Assembly: GCF_042427745.1 (NCBI RefSeq)
Contig: NZ_JBHMFA010000009.1
DNA length: 64,000 bases
Strand: one strand, 5' to 3'
DNA from: Algibacter miyuki
GTDB taxonomy: Bacteria > Bacteroidota > Bacteroidia > Flavobacteriales > Flavobacteriaceae
The notes beneath the pieces are model-generated. The model did no database searches. It saw only the letters and a program-made list of their open reading frames with translations, and was not told where the DNA came from. Below are positions 43,988 to 52,734 of the stretch, one piece after another (within the stretch, counting starts at the first letter, position 1; the number at the start of each line of letters is the position of its first letter). A program made the translations under genes and the position numbers.

Positions 43988-44971
43988 ATGAAAGTAAAAC
44001 TACTATTATTACTACTATCAACAAGTTTGGGGTTTTCTCAAACGTCAATAACTAATTTTGAAAGTGCAGCACAGTCGGAATATGCCGTAGTTACATCAAC
44101 ATTGGACCAAACGGCAACAGGAGCTGGGCTAATTTGGAATTTTAATGTCGCTTATGATAATGATGACACTTCTGATGTTTTATCATCTCCAACTTCTACG
44201 GAATTGAGCAGCTATGCTAATGCAACCAATGTTATAAAAACGAGTAATGCCGACGATGAGGTAGTTAGTGCGGTTTATTTAAATAAGAGCGGAACAAGTG
44301 CTGAGTTTGTTGGTGTAGAAAGTTTCGGAATTAAATTAAACTATAGCAATCCAGGTGTTCTAGGCGATTTTCCTTTAAGTTTCATGGATTCTAATAGCAA
44401 TGCTATTTCAGGTACTTTTGATTATAACGGAAGTATCAATGGCTCTTTTAGTGGGACAATAACAAGTAAAGTAGATGCCTATGGTACTTTAAATGTTGAT
44501 GTCTCAGGTTTAGTTGGTGAGGATTTTAGTGGTTCGGTAACACGTTTAAAAGTTGTTCAGGATATAGAATTATCAGCATTTGTTACAGCGGATATGATAC
44601 AAACCTCTTATTATTACTATGCAAGTAACGGTGATTTAGTTTTTAGAACATCAGATATTCAAATAACAGGGGTTATTAATGATACCTCTAGTTTTATTGA
44701 AACTTTAAAATCGAGTTCATTAGGAATTGAAGATCAAAAACAAAAACAATTGAGTTTTTCAACATTTCCTAATCCAGTAAATAATGAATTGAACTTTAAA
44801 ATTGATGCAGAAATTGAATCTGTTTCTATTGTTGATATTTCAGGACGTGTGGTACTAAAAGTTGAAACCGATCAACCTAATTTATCTGTAAGTCAATTAA
44901 ATTCAGGAATGTATATTGCTAATATTTCAACTGATAAAGGATTGTTTTCTAGAAAGTTTGTTAAGAAATAA
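43988..44971 (+). CDS. Secreted protein with T9SS type A sorting domain
   Basis: A 327-residue protein with a signal peptide (cut after GFSQ) and a beta-rich, Ser/Thr/Asp-rich body with no recognised catalytic motif. The last 75 residues form a type IX secretion C-terminal sorting domain: FPNPVNNELNFKID, SVSIVDISGRVVLKV, then LNSGMYIANISTDKGLFSRKFVKK. It is therefore exported across the outer membrane and the tail removed. No relation to neighbours is visible. Confidence 0.9.
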   Translation: MKVKLLLLLLSTSLGFSQTSITNFESAAQSEYAVVTSTLDQTATGAGLIWNFNVAYDNDDTSDVLSSPTSTELSSYANATNVIKTSNADDEVVSAVYLNKSGTSAEFVGVESFGIKLNYSNPGVLGDFPLSFMDSNSNAISGTFDYNGSINGSFSGTITSKVDAYGTLNVDVSGLVGEDFSGSVTRLKVVQDIELSAFVTADMIQTSYYYYASNGDLVFRTSDIQITGVINDTSSFIETLKSSSLGIEDQKQKQLSFSTFPNPVNNELNFKIDAEIESVSIVDISGRVVLKVETDQPNLSVSQLNSGMYIANISTDKGLFSRKFVKK

Positions 44972-44980
44972 GAATTATTG

Positions 44981-45013
44981 ATAAAAAAAAATCACCCTAT
45001 TTCAGGGTGATTT
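44981..45013. terminator. Bidirectional terminator between the T9SS cargo and fatty acid hydroxylase genes
   Basis: AAATCACCCT pairs with AGGGTGATTT (44989-44998 with 45004-45013). Long A run on the left gives a T tail on the reverse strand. It serves two converging genes. Confidence 0.88.
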
Positions 45014-45025
45014 ATAGATTTATGT

Positions 45026-45055
45026 AAAGCGCGAGAAATTAACTTTTCGCGCTTT
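45026..45055 (-). other. Hairpin spanning the end of the fatty acid hydroxylase gene
   Basis: AAAGCGCGA pairs with TCGCGCTTT (45026-45034 with 45047-45055). The stop codon at 45039-45041 lies in its loop, so the stem includes the last codons of the gene. There is no T run. Confidence 0.5.
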
Positions 45056-45977
45056 GTGTTTGCAATAATTTGCGCTGTTGTTTAATGGTTAGTGAGCTTC
45101 CGTCATGGCTCCATCCTGGTGCAGCAAAAGCATACATGAATTTATGATACCAGTTGCTCGACTTTTTCATATCGTTCCAAATATCTTTGTATTCGTGTGT
45201 TAAAATCACCAATGGATTGTATGAGTTTGGTGCATGTGTAACACCGTATTTTATCTCTATATTTTCATCCAGTTCTTTCCAAGTTCCAAACATTTTATCA
45301 AAAACATTTAAGAATCCACCATGGTTTTTATCCATGTACTCAAAGTTTTGAGCATGGTGAACTTGGTGCATGGTATGTGTATTCATAAACTTCTCTATAA
45401 AACCTAGCTTAGGAATATAAACAGAGTGTAATTGAAACTGCCAAAGTGCCTCAATACCTAAACAAACTACTAACATTTCTGGTGGAAATCCGATAGCAAC
45501 AATCCACATATAGAAAAATGGTTTGTACAAAATAGTGAACCAACCGTTTCTTACAGCAGTACCTAAGTTGAAATTATCGGAAGAATGGTGTACAATGTGA
45601 GCGGCCCATAAAAAACGAACATTATGGTTTTGACGATGGAACCAGTAGTAACTAAAATCATCTAATAATTGACAAATTATCCAAATGTACCAAGCATAAC
45701 CAAAAGACTCGTAACCCATAATATTAGTGCGTACACCATCTACTAAAGGATTAAATATTTCATATACATAATTGAAAAGTACAATAGCCGCAATGGTTTT
45801 TGTAAGAGGCGCTAATACCGCAGAACCAATACCCATGGTAAGGCTAGCTCCTAGATCTTTCCAGTTGTATAATTTCTGACTGCGTTCTTCTTTTCGGTGT
45901 TTGCTGTAACTTAGTTCTAATAAAATAAGTCCTAAAAAGCAAGGCACACCATATACTAAAGGGTTCGTAAAATCCAT
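45039..45977 (-). CDS. Sterol desaturase / fatty acid hydroxylase family protein
   Basis: A 312-residue membrane enzyme. The di-iron histidine clusters of the fatty acid hydroxylase superfamily are intact: HRQNH, HIVHHSSDN and HTMHQVHHAQN. At least three spans precede and separate them (PLVYGVPCFLGLILLEL, LTMGIGSAVLAPLTKTIAAIVLFNYVY, WYIWIICQLLDDFSYYWF). It probably inserts a hydroxyl into a lipid or carotenoid. The substrate is unknown. It is preceded by a promoter box at 45998. Confidence 0.9.
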   Translation of the reverse strand: MDFTNPLVYGVPCFLGLILLELSYSKHRKEERSQKLYNWKDLGASLTMGIGSAVLAPLTKTIAAIVLFNYVYEIFNPLVDGVRTNIMGYESFGYAWYIWIICQLLDDFSYYWFHRQNHNVRFLWAAHIVHHSSDNFNLGTAVRNGWFTILYKPFFYMWIVAIGFPPEMLVVCLGIEALWQFQLHSVYIPKLGFIEKFMNTHTMHQVHHAQNFEYMDKNHGGFLNVFDKMFGTWKELDENIEIKYGVTHAPNSYNPLVILTHEYKDIWNDMKKSSNWYHKFMYAFAAPGWSHDGSSLTIKQQRKLLQTQSAKS

Positions 45978-45997
45978 TATAAAAATTTGTTAGTCCC

Positions 45998-46005
45998 CAA
46001 AAATA
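45998..46005 (-). promoter_or_regulatory. -7 promoter element for the fatty acid hydroxylase gene
   Basis: TATTTTTG on the reverse strand fits TAnnTTTG, 21 bases before the start at 45977. Confidence 0.55.
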
Positions 46006-46050
46006 ACTTGATTTTGCTAGTAAACGGTAATGAAAACGAGTTTTCTTATC

Positions 46051-46089
46051 AAAAAAAAACCGCTTTAAGAAATTTTTAACTTAAAGCGG
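46051..46089 (-). terminator. Terminator of lysA
   Basis: CCGCTTTAAG pairs with CTTAAAGCGG (46060-46069 with 46080-46089); nine A on the left give a reverse-strand T run. It starts 26 bases past the lysA stop. Confidence 0.9.
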
Positions 46090-46114
46090 AGGTGTATTGT
46101 GAGAAATTAGCTTA

Positions 46115-47350
46115 TTATTTTGCTAATATATTTTCTTTATTAGTTGAAAAATCGACAGCAATTTGATTGTGTATAATATCATCAAAAGTCTCTCTTTTTC
46201 TAATTAAATGAGCTTCGTTATTGTACCATAATACTTCCGCTGGGCGTAAACGTGAGTTATAATTACTCGCCATAGAGAAGCAATAAGCACCTGCATTTTT
46301 AAAGGCTAAAATATCACCTTCATTAATTTCGTTAATTCTTCTGTTATTTCCAAAAGTATCGGTTTCACAAATGTAACCTACAACGGTGTAAAAACGCTCA
46401 CGACCTTTTAAATTAGAGATGTTGCTAATTTCATGGTGCGACCCATAAAACATGGGGCGAATTAAATGATTAAAACCAGAATCTATTTGTGCAAACACAG
46501 TAGATGTGGTTTGTTTTACGGCATTTACTTGTGCTAAAAAGTAACCCGATTCACTTACCAAGAATTTTCCAGGCTCAAAAGCTAAGGTTAATTCTTTACC
46601 ATAATCTTTACAGAAATCGTTAAAACGTTTCGATAATTTTTTGCCTAATTCTTCAATATTAGTTTCAATATCGCCTGGTTTGTAAGGCACTTTAAAGCCA
46701 GAACCGAAATCGATAAATTCTAAATTATTAAATTGTTTAGCCGTCTCAAATAAAATTTCACTTGCATAAAGGAATACTTCAATATCTAAAATATCACTTC
46801 CCGTATGCATGTGGATCCCGTTAATATTCATTTTAGTATTTTCAACAATACGTAAAATATGAGGGATTTGATGAATTGAAATACCAAATTTAGAATCAAT
46901 ATGTCCAACAGAAATATTAGCATTTCCACCAGCCATAACATGCGGGTTTATTCTAATACAAACCGGTGTTGTTGGGTGTTTTGCTCCAAATTGTTCTAAA
47001 ATAGAAAGGTTGTCAATATTTATTTTCACACCTAATTGTGCCGCTTCTTCAATTTCGTTTAAAGAAACACCGTTGGGTGTAAATATAATTTGCTCAGGTT
47101 TAAAACCAGCAGCCAAACCTAGTTGCACTTCTTGTATAGAAACCGTATCTATACCGGAACCAAGCGTATGTAAAAGTTTTAAAACAGATATATTTGATAA
47201 CGCCTTAACAGCATAATTTATCTTTAATTTCTTAACGTTTTTAAAAGCACCAGTTAAACGTTTGTACTGCGCTTCTATTTTGTTTCCATCGTAAACATAT
47301 ACAGGGCTCCCAAACTCATTGGCAATTTTAAGCAATTGACTTTCTTGCAT
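46115..47350 (-). CDS. lysA: Diaminopimelate decarboxylase
   Basis: A 411-residue PLP enzyme of the alanine-racemase-like fold that decarboxylates meso-diaminopimelate to lysine. The PLP lysine is K49 (NYAVKALSN). Other blocks: GIHMHTGSDI, FIDFGSGFKVPY, EPGKFLVSESG and VGYICETDTFGNNR with the catalytic Cys, and GAYCFSMASNYNSRLRPAEVL at the C-terminus. It is a single-gene unit here with its own promoter box and terminator. Confidence 0.95.
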   Translation of the reverse strand: MQESQLLKIANEFGSPVYVYDGNKIEAQYKRLTGAFKNVKKLKINYAVKALSNISVLKLLHTLGSGIDTVSIQEVQLGLAAGFKPEQIIFTPNGVSLNEIEEAAQLGVKINIDNLSILEQFGAKHPTTPVCIRINPHVMAGGNANISVGHIDSKFGISIHQIPHILRIVENTKMNINGIHMHTGSDILDIEVFLYASEILFETAKQFNNLEFIDFGSGFKVPYKPGDIETNIEELGKKLSKRFNDFCKDYGKELTLAFEPGKFLVSESGYFLAQVNAVKQTTSTVFAQIDSGFNHLIRPMFYGSHHEISNISNLKGRERFYTVVGYICETDTFGNNRRINEINEGDILAFKNAGAYCFSMASNYNSRLRPAEVLWYNNEAHLIRKRETFDDIIHNQIAVDFSTNKENILAK

Positions 47351-47367
47351 GTTCTTTATATTTTTGT

Positions 47368-47375
47368 CAAAGATA
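47368..47375 (-). promoter_or_regulatory. -7 promoter element for lysA
   Basis: TATCTTTG on the reverse strand matches TAnnTTTG, 18 bases before the start at 47350. Confidence 0.6.
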
Positions 47376-47509
47376 TTTTTTTTGATTCAATAAAAAATAA
47401 ATAAATGAAAAATTGTACAAATTAAACATTTTGTTAACTATTTAACAGTAAATTTAGGTTAATTCGCAATTTCCGCATAAAATAATTAGTGTAATTACCA
47501 ACGATTATT

Positions 47510-47517
47510 TACATTTG
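47510..47517 (+). promoter_or_regulatory. -7 promoter element for sucC
   Basis: TACATTTG fits TAnnTTTG, 26 bases before the ATG at 47544. Confidence 0.6.
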
Positions 47518-47543
47518 TTGCACTTAAAATTATCAAGCAGATT

Positions 47544-48734
47544 ATGAATTTACACGAATATCAAGGTAAAGAAATATTAAGCAGTTTTGGCGTACGTATC
47601 CAACGTGGTATGGTTGCTCAAAATGCAGAGGAGGCAGTTGCTGCCGCAAAACAATTAACTGAAGAAACGGGAACAGGTTGGCACGTGATTAAAGCACAGG
47701 TTCATGCAGGTGGTCGTGGAAAAGGTGGCGGAGTAAAATTAGCCAAAAACCTTAAAGAAGTTGAAGAAATTGCAGGACAAATTATTGGGATGGACTTAGT
47801 AACACCTCAAACGTCTGCTGCTGGTAAAAGAGTACACCAGGTTTTAGTTGCTGAAGATGTTTACTATCCAGGTGAAACTGAAACTAGTGAGTTTTATGTA
47901 TCTGTTTTATTAAATAGAGGAACAGGCCGTAACATGATTATGTATTCTACGGAAGGTGGAATGGATATTGAAACGGTTGCAGAAGAAACACCACATTTAA
48001 TTTTTACTGAAGAAATAGATCCAAGTACAGGTTTATTACCTTTTCAAGCAAGACGAGTAGCTTTTAACCTAGGATTATCTGGTTTAGCGTTTAAAGAAAT
48101 GACAAAATTTGTTACTAATCTTTATACTGCTTACGTAAAATCAGATTCTTCATTATTTGAAATTAATCCTGTTTTAAAAACAAGTGATAATTTAATCATG
48201 GCAGTAGATGCGAAAGTAACTATTGATGATAATGCACTATACAGACATAAAGATTATTTAGCTTTACGTGACGTACGTGAAGAAAGCGCTATTGAAGTAG
48301 AAGCTGGCGAACTTGGCCTTAACTATGTAGACCTTGAAGGAAACGTAGGTTGTATGGTAAATGGTGCTGGTTTAGCAATGGCGACTATGGACTTAATTAA
48401 GCAAGCCGGTGGAGAGCCAGCTAACTTTTTAGATGTTGGTGGTACTGCAGATGCTGCACGTGTTGAAGCTGCATTTAAAATTATATTAAAAGATCCAGCT
48501 GTAAAAGCTATTCTAATTAACATTTTTGGTGGTATTGTTCGTTGCGATCGTGTTGCTCAAGGTGTAATTGATGCTTATAAAAACATGGGAACTATCAACG
48601 TGCCAATTATTGTACGTTTACAAGGTACCAATGCTGATATAGCTAAAGAATTAATTGATAATTCAGGATTAGCAGTAATGAGTGCTACAGAATTTCAAGA
48701 AGCTGCAGATAAAGTTCAAGAAGTATTGGCATAA
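47544..48734 (+). CDS. sucC: Succinyl-CoA synthetase (ADP/GDP-forming) beta subunit
   Basis: A 396-residue subunit of the TCA-cycle enzyme that makes succinate and NTP from succinyl-CoA. The ATP-grasp N-terminal half includes NLHEYQGKEIL, QVHAGGRGKGGGVKLA and the ligand-binding DAKVTIDDNALYRH. The C-terminal CoA-ligase half has GNVGCMVNGAGLAMATMDLIKQAGGEPANFLDVGG and NIFGGIVRCDRVAQG. The alpha subunit gene (sucD) does not follow; it must be elsewhere, as in other Flavobacteriaceae. A strong terminator follows. Confidence 0.96.
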   Translation: MNLHEYQGKEILSSFGVRIQRGMVAQNAEEAVAAAKQLTEETGTGWHVIKAQVHAGGRGKGGGVKLAKNLKEVEEIAGQIIGMDLVTPQTSAAGKRVHQVLVAEDVYYPGETETSEFYVSVLLNRGTGRNMIMYSTEGGMDIETVAEETPHLIFTEEIDPSTGLLPFQARRVAFNLGLSGLAFKEMTKFVTNLYTAYVKSDSSLFEINPVLKTSDNLIMAVDAKVTIDDNALYRHKDYLALRDVREESAIEVEAGELGLNYVDLEGNVGCMVNGAGLAMATMDLIKQAGGEPANFLDVGGTADAARVEAAFKIILKDPAVKAILINIFGGIVRCDRVAQGVIDAYKNMGTINVPIIVRLQGTNADIAKELIDNSGLAVMSATEFQEAADKVQEVLA

Positions 48735-48760
48735 GCTTTTACTACAACATTATATATTGA

Positions 48761-48792
48761 AAAGAGTAACGTTTAGGCGTTACTCTTTTTTT
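48761..48792 (+). terminator. Terminator of sucC
   Basis: AAAGAGTAACG pairs with CGTTACTCTTT (48761-48771 with 48778-48788), followed by more T, 27 bases past the stop. Confidence 0.92.
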
Positions 48793-48884
48793 TTGTGATA
48801 TATTATGAAATAGTTGCTGTTATTATAATTTTCTTATAGCTTTATTGAAGCATGAAAATTCAAATAAATTAAAACCAGAATCGC

Positions 48885-49847
48885 ATGAAAATAGTTGTTT
48901 TAGACGGGTACACATTAAACCCTGGAGATTTAAGTTGGGAAGCTGTTGAAGCTATGGGAGAGCTTATAGTGCACGAACGTACAGCCTTTAATCAAGAGAT
49001 TATTATTAAAACTATTGGAGATGCCGATGCGGTTTTAACCAATAAAACACCATTGTCAAAAGCGGTGATAGAAAGTGTGCCTAATCTAAAATACATTGGG
49101 GTTTTAGCTACGGGCTACAATGTCATTGATGTTGCCGCTGCAAAACAGGCAGACATTGTGGTAAGCAATGTCCCTATTTATGGCACACAGGCCGTAGGGC
49201 AGTTTACAATGGCGCTTCTTTTAGAATTGTGCCATCATGTTGGAGACCATAATGCAGCCGTAAAAAATGGAGATTGGACAAAGTCTAAAGACTTTTGTTT
49301 TTGGAATTCACCTCTTATAGAACTTTCAGGAAAAACCTTGGGTATTATAGGTTTTGGACGAATAGGGCAGGCTACTGCAAAAATGGCGCAAGCTTTCGGA
49401 TTGCGTATTCTGGCTTATAATCGAAGTCAGGATTTACGATTAGAATCGGAAACTTTAAAGTATGTTGAATTAGATGAGCTTCTTGAAAAATCGGATTTTG
49501 TGAGTTTACATTGTCCGTTAACGACAGAAACCGAAGGACTAATAAATTCAGACTCAATTTCTAAAATGAAGGATGGCGCTTTCTTAATAAATACGTCTAG
49601 AGGTGGTTTAATTGTTGAAGAAGATTTAAAAAAGGGGCTTAACTCAGGTAAACTTGCGGGAGCTGCAGTCGATGTCGTTTCAAAAGAACCTATAGATGCT
49701 GATAACCCTTTGCTCAACGCTCGAAACTGCATTATCACACCTCATATTGCTTGGGCGTCTAAAGAAGCAAGAGCCCGATTGATGCAAACAACTGTTGATA
49801 ATTTAAAAGCTTTTGTAAAAGGAAAACCTATTAATAAGGTAAATTAA
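48885..49847 (+). CDS. D-2-hydroxyacid dehydrogenase (glycerate dehydrogenase-like)
   Basis: A 320-residue NAD-dependent dehydrogenase. The dinucleotide motif is TLGIIGFGRIGQATAKMA. The catalytic triad of the family is visible: Arg in NTSRGGLIVEE, Glu in VVSKEPID, His in TPHIAWAS. It is closest by eye to hydroxypyruvate/glycerate dehydrogenases, with the ATGYNVIDVAAAKQ and FWNSPLIELSGK blocks; a lactate or other 2-ketoacid substrate cannot be ruled out. It stands alone between sucC and the tRNA. Confidence 0.88.
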   Translation: MKIVVLDGYTLNPGDLSWEAVEAMGELIVHERTAFNQEIIIKTIGDADAVLTNKTPLSKAVIESVPNLKYIGVLATGYNVIDVAAAKQADIVVSNVPIYGTQAVGQFTMALLLELCHHVGDHNAAVKNGDWTKSKDFCFWNSPLIELSGKTLGIIGFGRIGQATAKMAQAFGLRILAYNRSQDLRLESETLKYVELDELLEKSDFVSLHCPLTTETEGLINSDSISKMKDGAFLINTSRGGLIVEEDLKKGLNSGKLAGAAVDVVSKEPIDADNPLLNARNCIITPHIAWASKEARARLMQTTVDNLKAFVKGKPINKVN

Positions 49848-49884
49848 AAAGAATGAAGCCGTTTGTTGTCTGGTAGTAGTAAAG

Positions 49885-49970
49885 TGCGCACGAGAAGATT
49901 CGAACTTCCACATCCTAAAACGGATACTGGCCCCTCAAGCCAGCGCGTCTACCAATTCCGCCACGTGCGC
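49885..49970 (-). tRNA. tRNA-Leu (anticodon GAG)
   Basis: The reverse strand folds as a class II (long variable arm) tRNA. The acceptor stem GCGCACG pairs with CGTGCGC. A D-arm of the Leu type (GGAATTGGTAGACGC) follows, then an anticodon arm CTGGC-TTGAGGG-GCCAG with anticodon GAG, a variable arm, and a T-arm with GTTCGAATC. CCA is not encoded. It is 86 bases including the discriminator A. Confidence 0.95.
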
Positions 49971-50063
49971 ATTTGAGGTTTTAATTGGCCGTAAATATAA
50001 TAATGTCTCGGCTAACTAAAAATTTTAAGGTAAATTATTGTAAAGTATTTTAAATGGTGACGT

Positions 50064-50459
50064 TTACAAGGTTAGTAACCAAGTACGTTGAAGTTTTTTA
50101 AATTTTTTCAATTCGCTACGCAGAATAGGTAAAAAGTCTTTTCCATTACTATTTGAGCGTTCTAAACGGTACGAATTTTTATAAAGCATATTTGTTAACC
50201 TGCTTAAAGAAGCCACGTGTTTATGCTTTCTTTCAGAGTAGCGTTCTAGTTCGGCATTAACAATTTCCGGAACTAAAGACACTGAATGTTGTACAATATC
50301 ACCAGAAAAATAAATGTGAGGGTCTTCTGTACCATCTGATTTTAAGTTAGATAAGTCGTGACGTAGGTACGTAGAGATGTTTTGGGATAGTGATAATATC
50401 TCAATGGCTTTTTTATAAACCGGTAATTCCGATAGATTTGGTGGGGTATTTGACTTCAT
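50064..50459 (-). CDS. Small helical protein of unknown function
   Basis: A 131-residue, basic, soluble protein with no signal peptide. It is predicted to be all helical by composition, and the opening (LPVYKKAIEILSLSQNISTYL) vaguely resembles the four-helix-bundle proteins related to the 23S rRNA intervening-sequence family. I cannot confirm that. The C-terminal half is rich in Arg/Lys (SERKHKHVASLSRL, LRSELKKFKKLQRTW). It has its own promoter box and lies divergent from the Lrp regulator. Confidence 0.6.
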   Translation of the reverse strand: MKSNTPPNLSELPVYKKAIEILSLSQNISTYLRHDLSNLKSDGTEDPHIYFSGDIVQHSVSLVPEIVNAELERYSERKHKHVASLSRLTNMLYKNSYRLERSNSNGKDFLPILRSELKKFKKLQRTWLLTL

Positions 50460-50483
50460 CTTTTTTTACTCTAGCATTTTTAT

Positions 50484-50491
50484 CAAATTTA
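50484..50491 (-). promoter_or_regulatory. -7 promoter element for the small helical protein
   Basis: TAAATTTG on the reverse strand fits TAnnTTTG, 25 bases before the ATG at 50459. Confidence 0.5.
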
Positions 50492-50535
50492 GCAACAAGA
50501 AATGATATTTCACTTTAAATATTAAAGCTAAACCG

Positions 50536-50543
50536 TATATTTG
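50536..50543 (+). promoter_or_regulatory. -7 promoter element for the Lrp-type regulator
   Basis: TATATTTG matches TAnnTTTG, 38 bases before the ATG at 50582. Confidence 0.55.
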
Positions 50544-50581
50544 CTTTAGATGTTAATTTTTTATAGTTAAATTTCTTTTAA

Positions 50582-51022
50582 ATGAAGCTGGATAGTCTTA
50601 ATACCAAGATTTTAGAGTGTTTACAACAAAACGCGCGTATGTCTAATGCCGAAATTGGACGCCGAGTTGGCATAAGTTCACCAGCTGTTTCTGAGCGTAT
50701 AAAAAAAATGGAGGATCTTGGTATTATTGAAGATTATAAGGCCATTGTTTCTCCTTACGAAATTGGTTATCAGCTTAAAGCAATCATTACACTTCGAGCA
50801 TTTATGGGGAAGCTAAAACCCTTTTTAGATAAAGTGAAAACTTACGATGAAGTGGTAAATTGTTACCGCATTACCGGAGATGAAAACATTGTGATGGAAG
50901 TGGTTCTAAAAAACAATAAACACTTAGAAGTCTTTATTGATCAATTGATAAGTTATGGTGAAACTAAAACACAAATTGTACTGTCTCGTGTTATCAAACA
51001 AAAGGAAATTAAGCCGATTTAA
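50582..51022 (+). CDS. Lrp/AsnC-family transcriptional regulator
   Basis: A 146-residue regulator. The N-terminal winged helix-turn-helix is LDSLNTKILECLQQNARMSNAEIGRRVGISSPAVSERIKKMEDLGII. The C-terminal RAM domain that binds amino acids and forms the octamer follows (IITLRAFMGKLKPFLDKV to YGETKTQIVLSRVIKQ). It likely senses an amino acid and regulates metabolism. Targets are unknown. It converges with the VOC gene. Confidence 0.93.
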   Translation: MKLDSLNTKILECLQQNARMSNAEIGRRVGISSPAVSERIKKMEDLGIIEDYKAIVSPYEIGYQLKAIITLRAFMGKLKPFLDKVKTYDEVVNCYRITGDENIVMEVVLKNNKHLEVFIDQLISYGETKTQIVLSRVIKQKEIKPI

Positions 51023-51038
51023 TTCTTTCAATTTCCGT

Positions 51039-51419
51039 TTAAGAAGGTATACGCCAAGCCGGGTTTTTTCTGTTTTCTCCTGCATAGAATAAAATAATAC
51101 TATTTCCATCAGGGTCTTTTAAGTGTGCTTCACGCCACAGCCAAGGTTTGTCATTTGGTAATTCCGTAAAAACAATACCTTGCTTTTTTAGTTTTTTTAC
51201 CCAATCATCTAGGTGTTCATCTTCAAAATAAATAGTTATCCCGTTTCCTTGAGGTAATTTTTCTACTTGATGGATTGAAAAGGTCGCATCACCATCAGGG
51301 CATTCAAAACGCACATATCTTGGGATGGAATCTACAATAAGTTTCAATCCCAAAATAATATAAAACGCTACAGCTTTTTCAACATTAATAGAGGGTATGG
51401 TTATTTGGTTTAAATTCAT
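51039..51419 (-). CDS. VOC-superfamily (glyoxalase/bleomycin resistance-like) protein
   Basis: A 126-residue protein from the ATG at 51419, which overlaps the stop of the MFS gene in ATGA. The frame from 51512 is entirely inside the MFS gene and is rejected. The vicinal-oxygen-chelate fold shows in NQITIPSINVEKAVAFYIILGLKLIVD and in the second half HLDDWVKKLKKQGIVF, WREAHLKDPDGNSIILF. Metal-binding His residues are plausible but not unique. The family includes glyoxalases, dioxygenases and antibiotic-binding proteins; the job here is not known. It is translationally coupled to the transporter. Confidence 0.82.
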   Translation of the reverse strand: MNLNQITIPSINVEKAVAFYIILGLKLIVDSIPRYVRFECPDGDATFSIHQVEKLPQGNGITIYFEDEHLDDWVKKLKKQGIVFTELPNDKPWLWREAHLKDPDGNSIILFYAGENRKNPAWRIPS

Positions 51420-52633
51420 GCTAGTCTTTTCTTTTTCTGCGTATTTAAATAACGACTTAAAATGAATAATAAAAGTACACAAAAGCCTGCTAACATCGTG
51501 AAAATATACCATGTGTTATCATAACCTAGATCATTAACCATATGCATACCTGCGTTGTGCGCAAAAATATGAGCAATAGAAAATGCTATGGAATACAATG
51601 CCATATATTCGCCTTGATTACCTTTTTTTGCTCGATCTAGTGCAAAAGCATTCGAGAATGGAAATGTAATCATTTCTCCTAAACTCATAAATAACATGCC
51701 AATTATTAATATACCAGTCCATGAGGTTAGATTTAAAACTAAAATGCTTATACCAAGTAGTAGGGTGCCAAAGACCATAAGTCTAGACTTTGTGAAATTG
51801 GTAGTTTCTAGCCATTTTATTAATGGCATTTCAAAAAGGAAAATAAAAAAGCCATTCATACCTAAAAGAATTCCAATGTCAAATTCTGTTAAATAGTGTA
51901 CATTTTTGTAATATAAAGGCATGGTAGAGAAATATTGTAAAAACACGATACCAAATAATACCATAGCAATTAAGAATATTAAAAAGGCTTTATCATGGTA
52001 TGCCGAGCTTGGATTTTCTGTTTTTACGGTATCTAAAACTCTTGCTTTTTTAGGATGTAGAACTTTAATAAGTAAAATGGTTGCTAAAATACAAGTAATA
52101 CCATCGACCCAAAATAAACCACTATAGCTTAGAGTTGTTATTATAATACCTCCTATTGCGGGTCCTGCGGAAAACCCTAAATTAATAGCAAGTCTAATTA
52201 AGGTTACCGAACGAGTTTTGTTTTCAGCTTTGCTATATGCGCTAAGGGCAACAAACATGGCTGGACGGAACATATCGGCCACTAACATCACTAAAAATAT
52301 ACCGAAACAAAACGATTCGAAAGTGGTTAGAAATTGCAAAGCAATAAATAAAAATCCGGTTAGAAGTAGACTTCGAGCCATTACTTTGTAGTAGCCTATT
52401 TTATCTGTTAATTTGCCACCAAGCCAAGAGCCAGCAACAGAACCTAGTCCGAAAGCACTCATAATCCATCCCACATCAATTAAGGTGAAATTAAGATCTT
52501 CGATAAGGTATAAAGACAGGAATGGAATAACCATGGTGCCGGCTCTGTTAATTAGCGTTATAAGTGCCAGCCACCACACTTCTCGCGATAGACCTTTAAA
52601 AGTATTTATGTAATTGTTGAATAGCGTTTTCAT
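51416..52633 (-). CDS. Major facilitator superfamily transporter
   Basis: A 405-residue membrane protein with about 12 spans. The motif in the loop after span 2 is GSWLGGKLTDKIGYYKV, the MFS signature GxLaDrxGrkxx. Early spans contain RAGTMVIPFLSLYLIEDL, typical of drug-efflux-type MFS proteins. The substrate cannot be told. It shares the ATGA overlap with the VOC gene, suggesting a joint role such as removal or neutralisation of a small molecule. Confidence 0.9.
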   Translation of the reverse strand: MKTLFNNYINTFKGLSREVWWLALITLINRAGTMVIPFLSLYLIEDLNFTLIDVGWIMSAFGLGSVAGSWLGGKLTDKIGYYKVMARSLLLTGFLFIALQFLTTFESFCFGIFLVMLVADMFRPAMFVALSAYSKAENKTRSVTLIRLAINLGFSAGPAIGGIIITTLSYSGLFWVDGITCILATILLIKVLHPKKARVLDTVKTENPSSAYHDKAFLIFLIAMVLFGIVFLQYFSTMPLYYKNVHYLTEFDIGILLGMNGFFIFLFEMPLIKWLETTNFTKSRLMVFGTLLLGISILVLNLTSWTGILIIGMLFMSLGEMITFPFSNAFALDRAKKGNQGEYMALYSIAFSIAHIFAHNAGMHMVNDLGYDNTWYIFTMLAGFCVLLLFILSRYLNTQKKKRLA

Positions 52634-52672
52634 TTGGTGTGATTGTGTTTTTTTGAAATTTGGTTATCAGCC

Positions 52673-52707
52673 AAACAAAAAAAGTCCGACTGCGAAGTCG
52701 GACTTTT
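52673..52707 (-). terminator. Strong reverse-strand terminator between two divergent genes
   Basis: A perfect 12-pair stem (52680-52691 with 52696-52707) with loop GCGA. On the reverse strand it ends in seven T. The genes on both sides point away from it, so it does not terminate either; it must end a transcript made from the 52.7-52.85 kb spacer. Confidence 0.85.
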
Positions 52708-52734
52708 AAAATATTGAAATAATATAAATTTATA

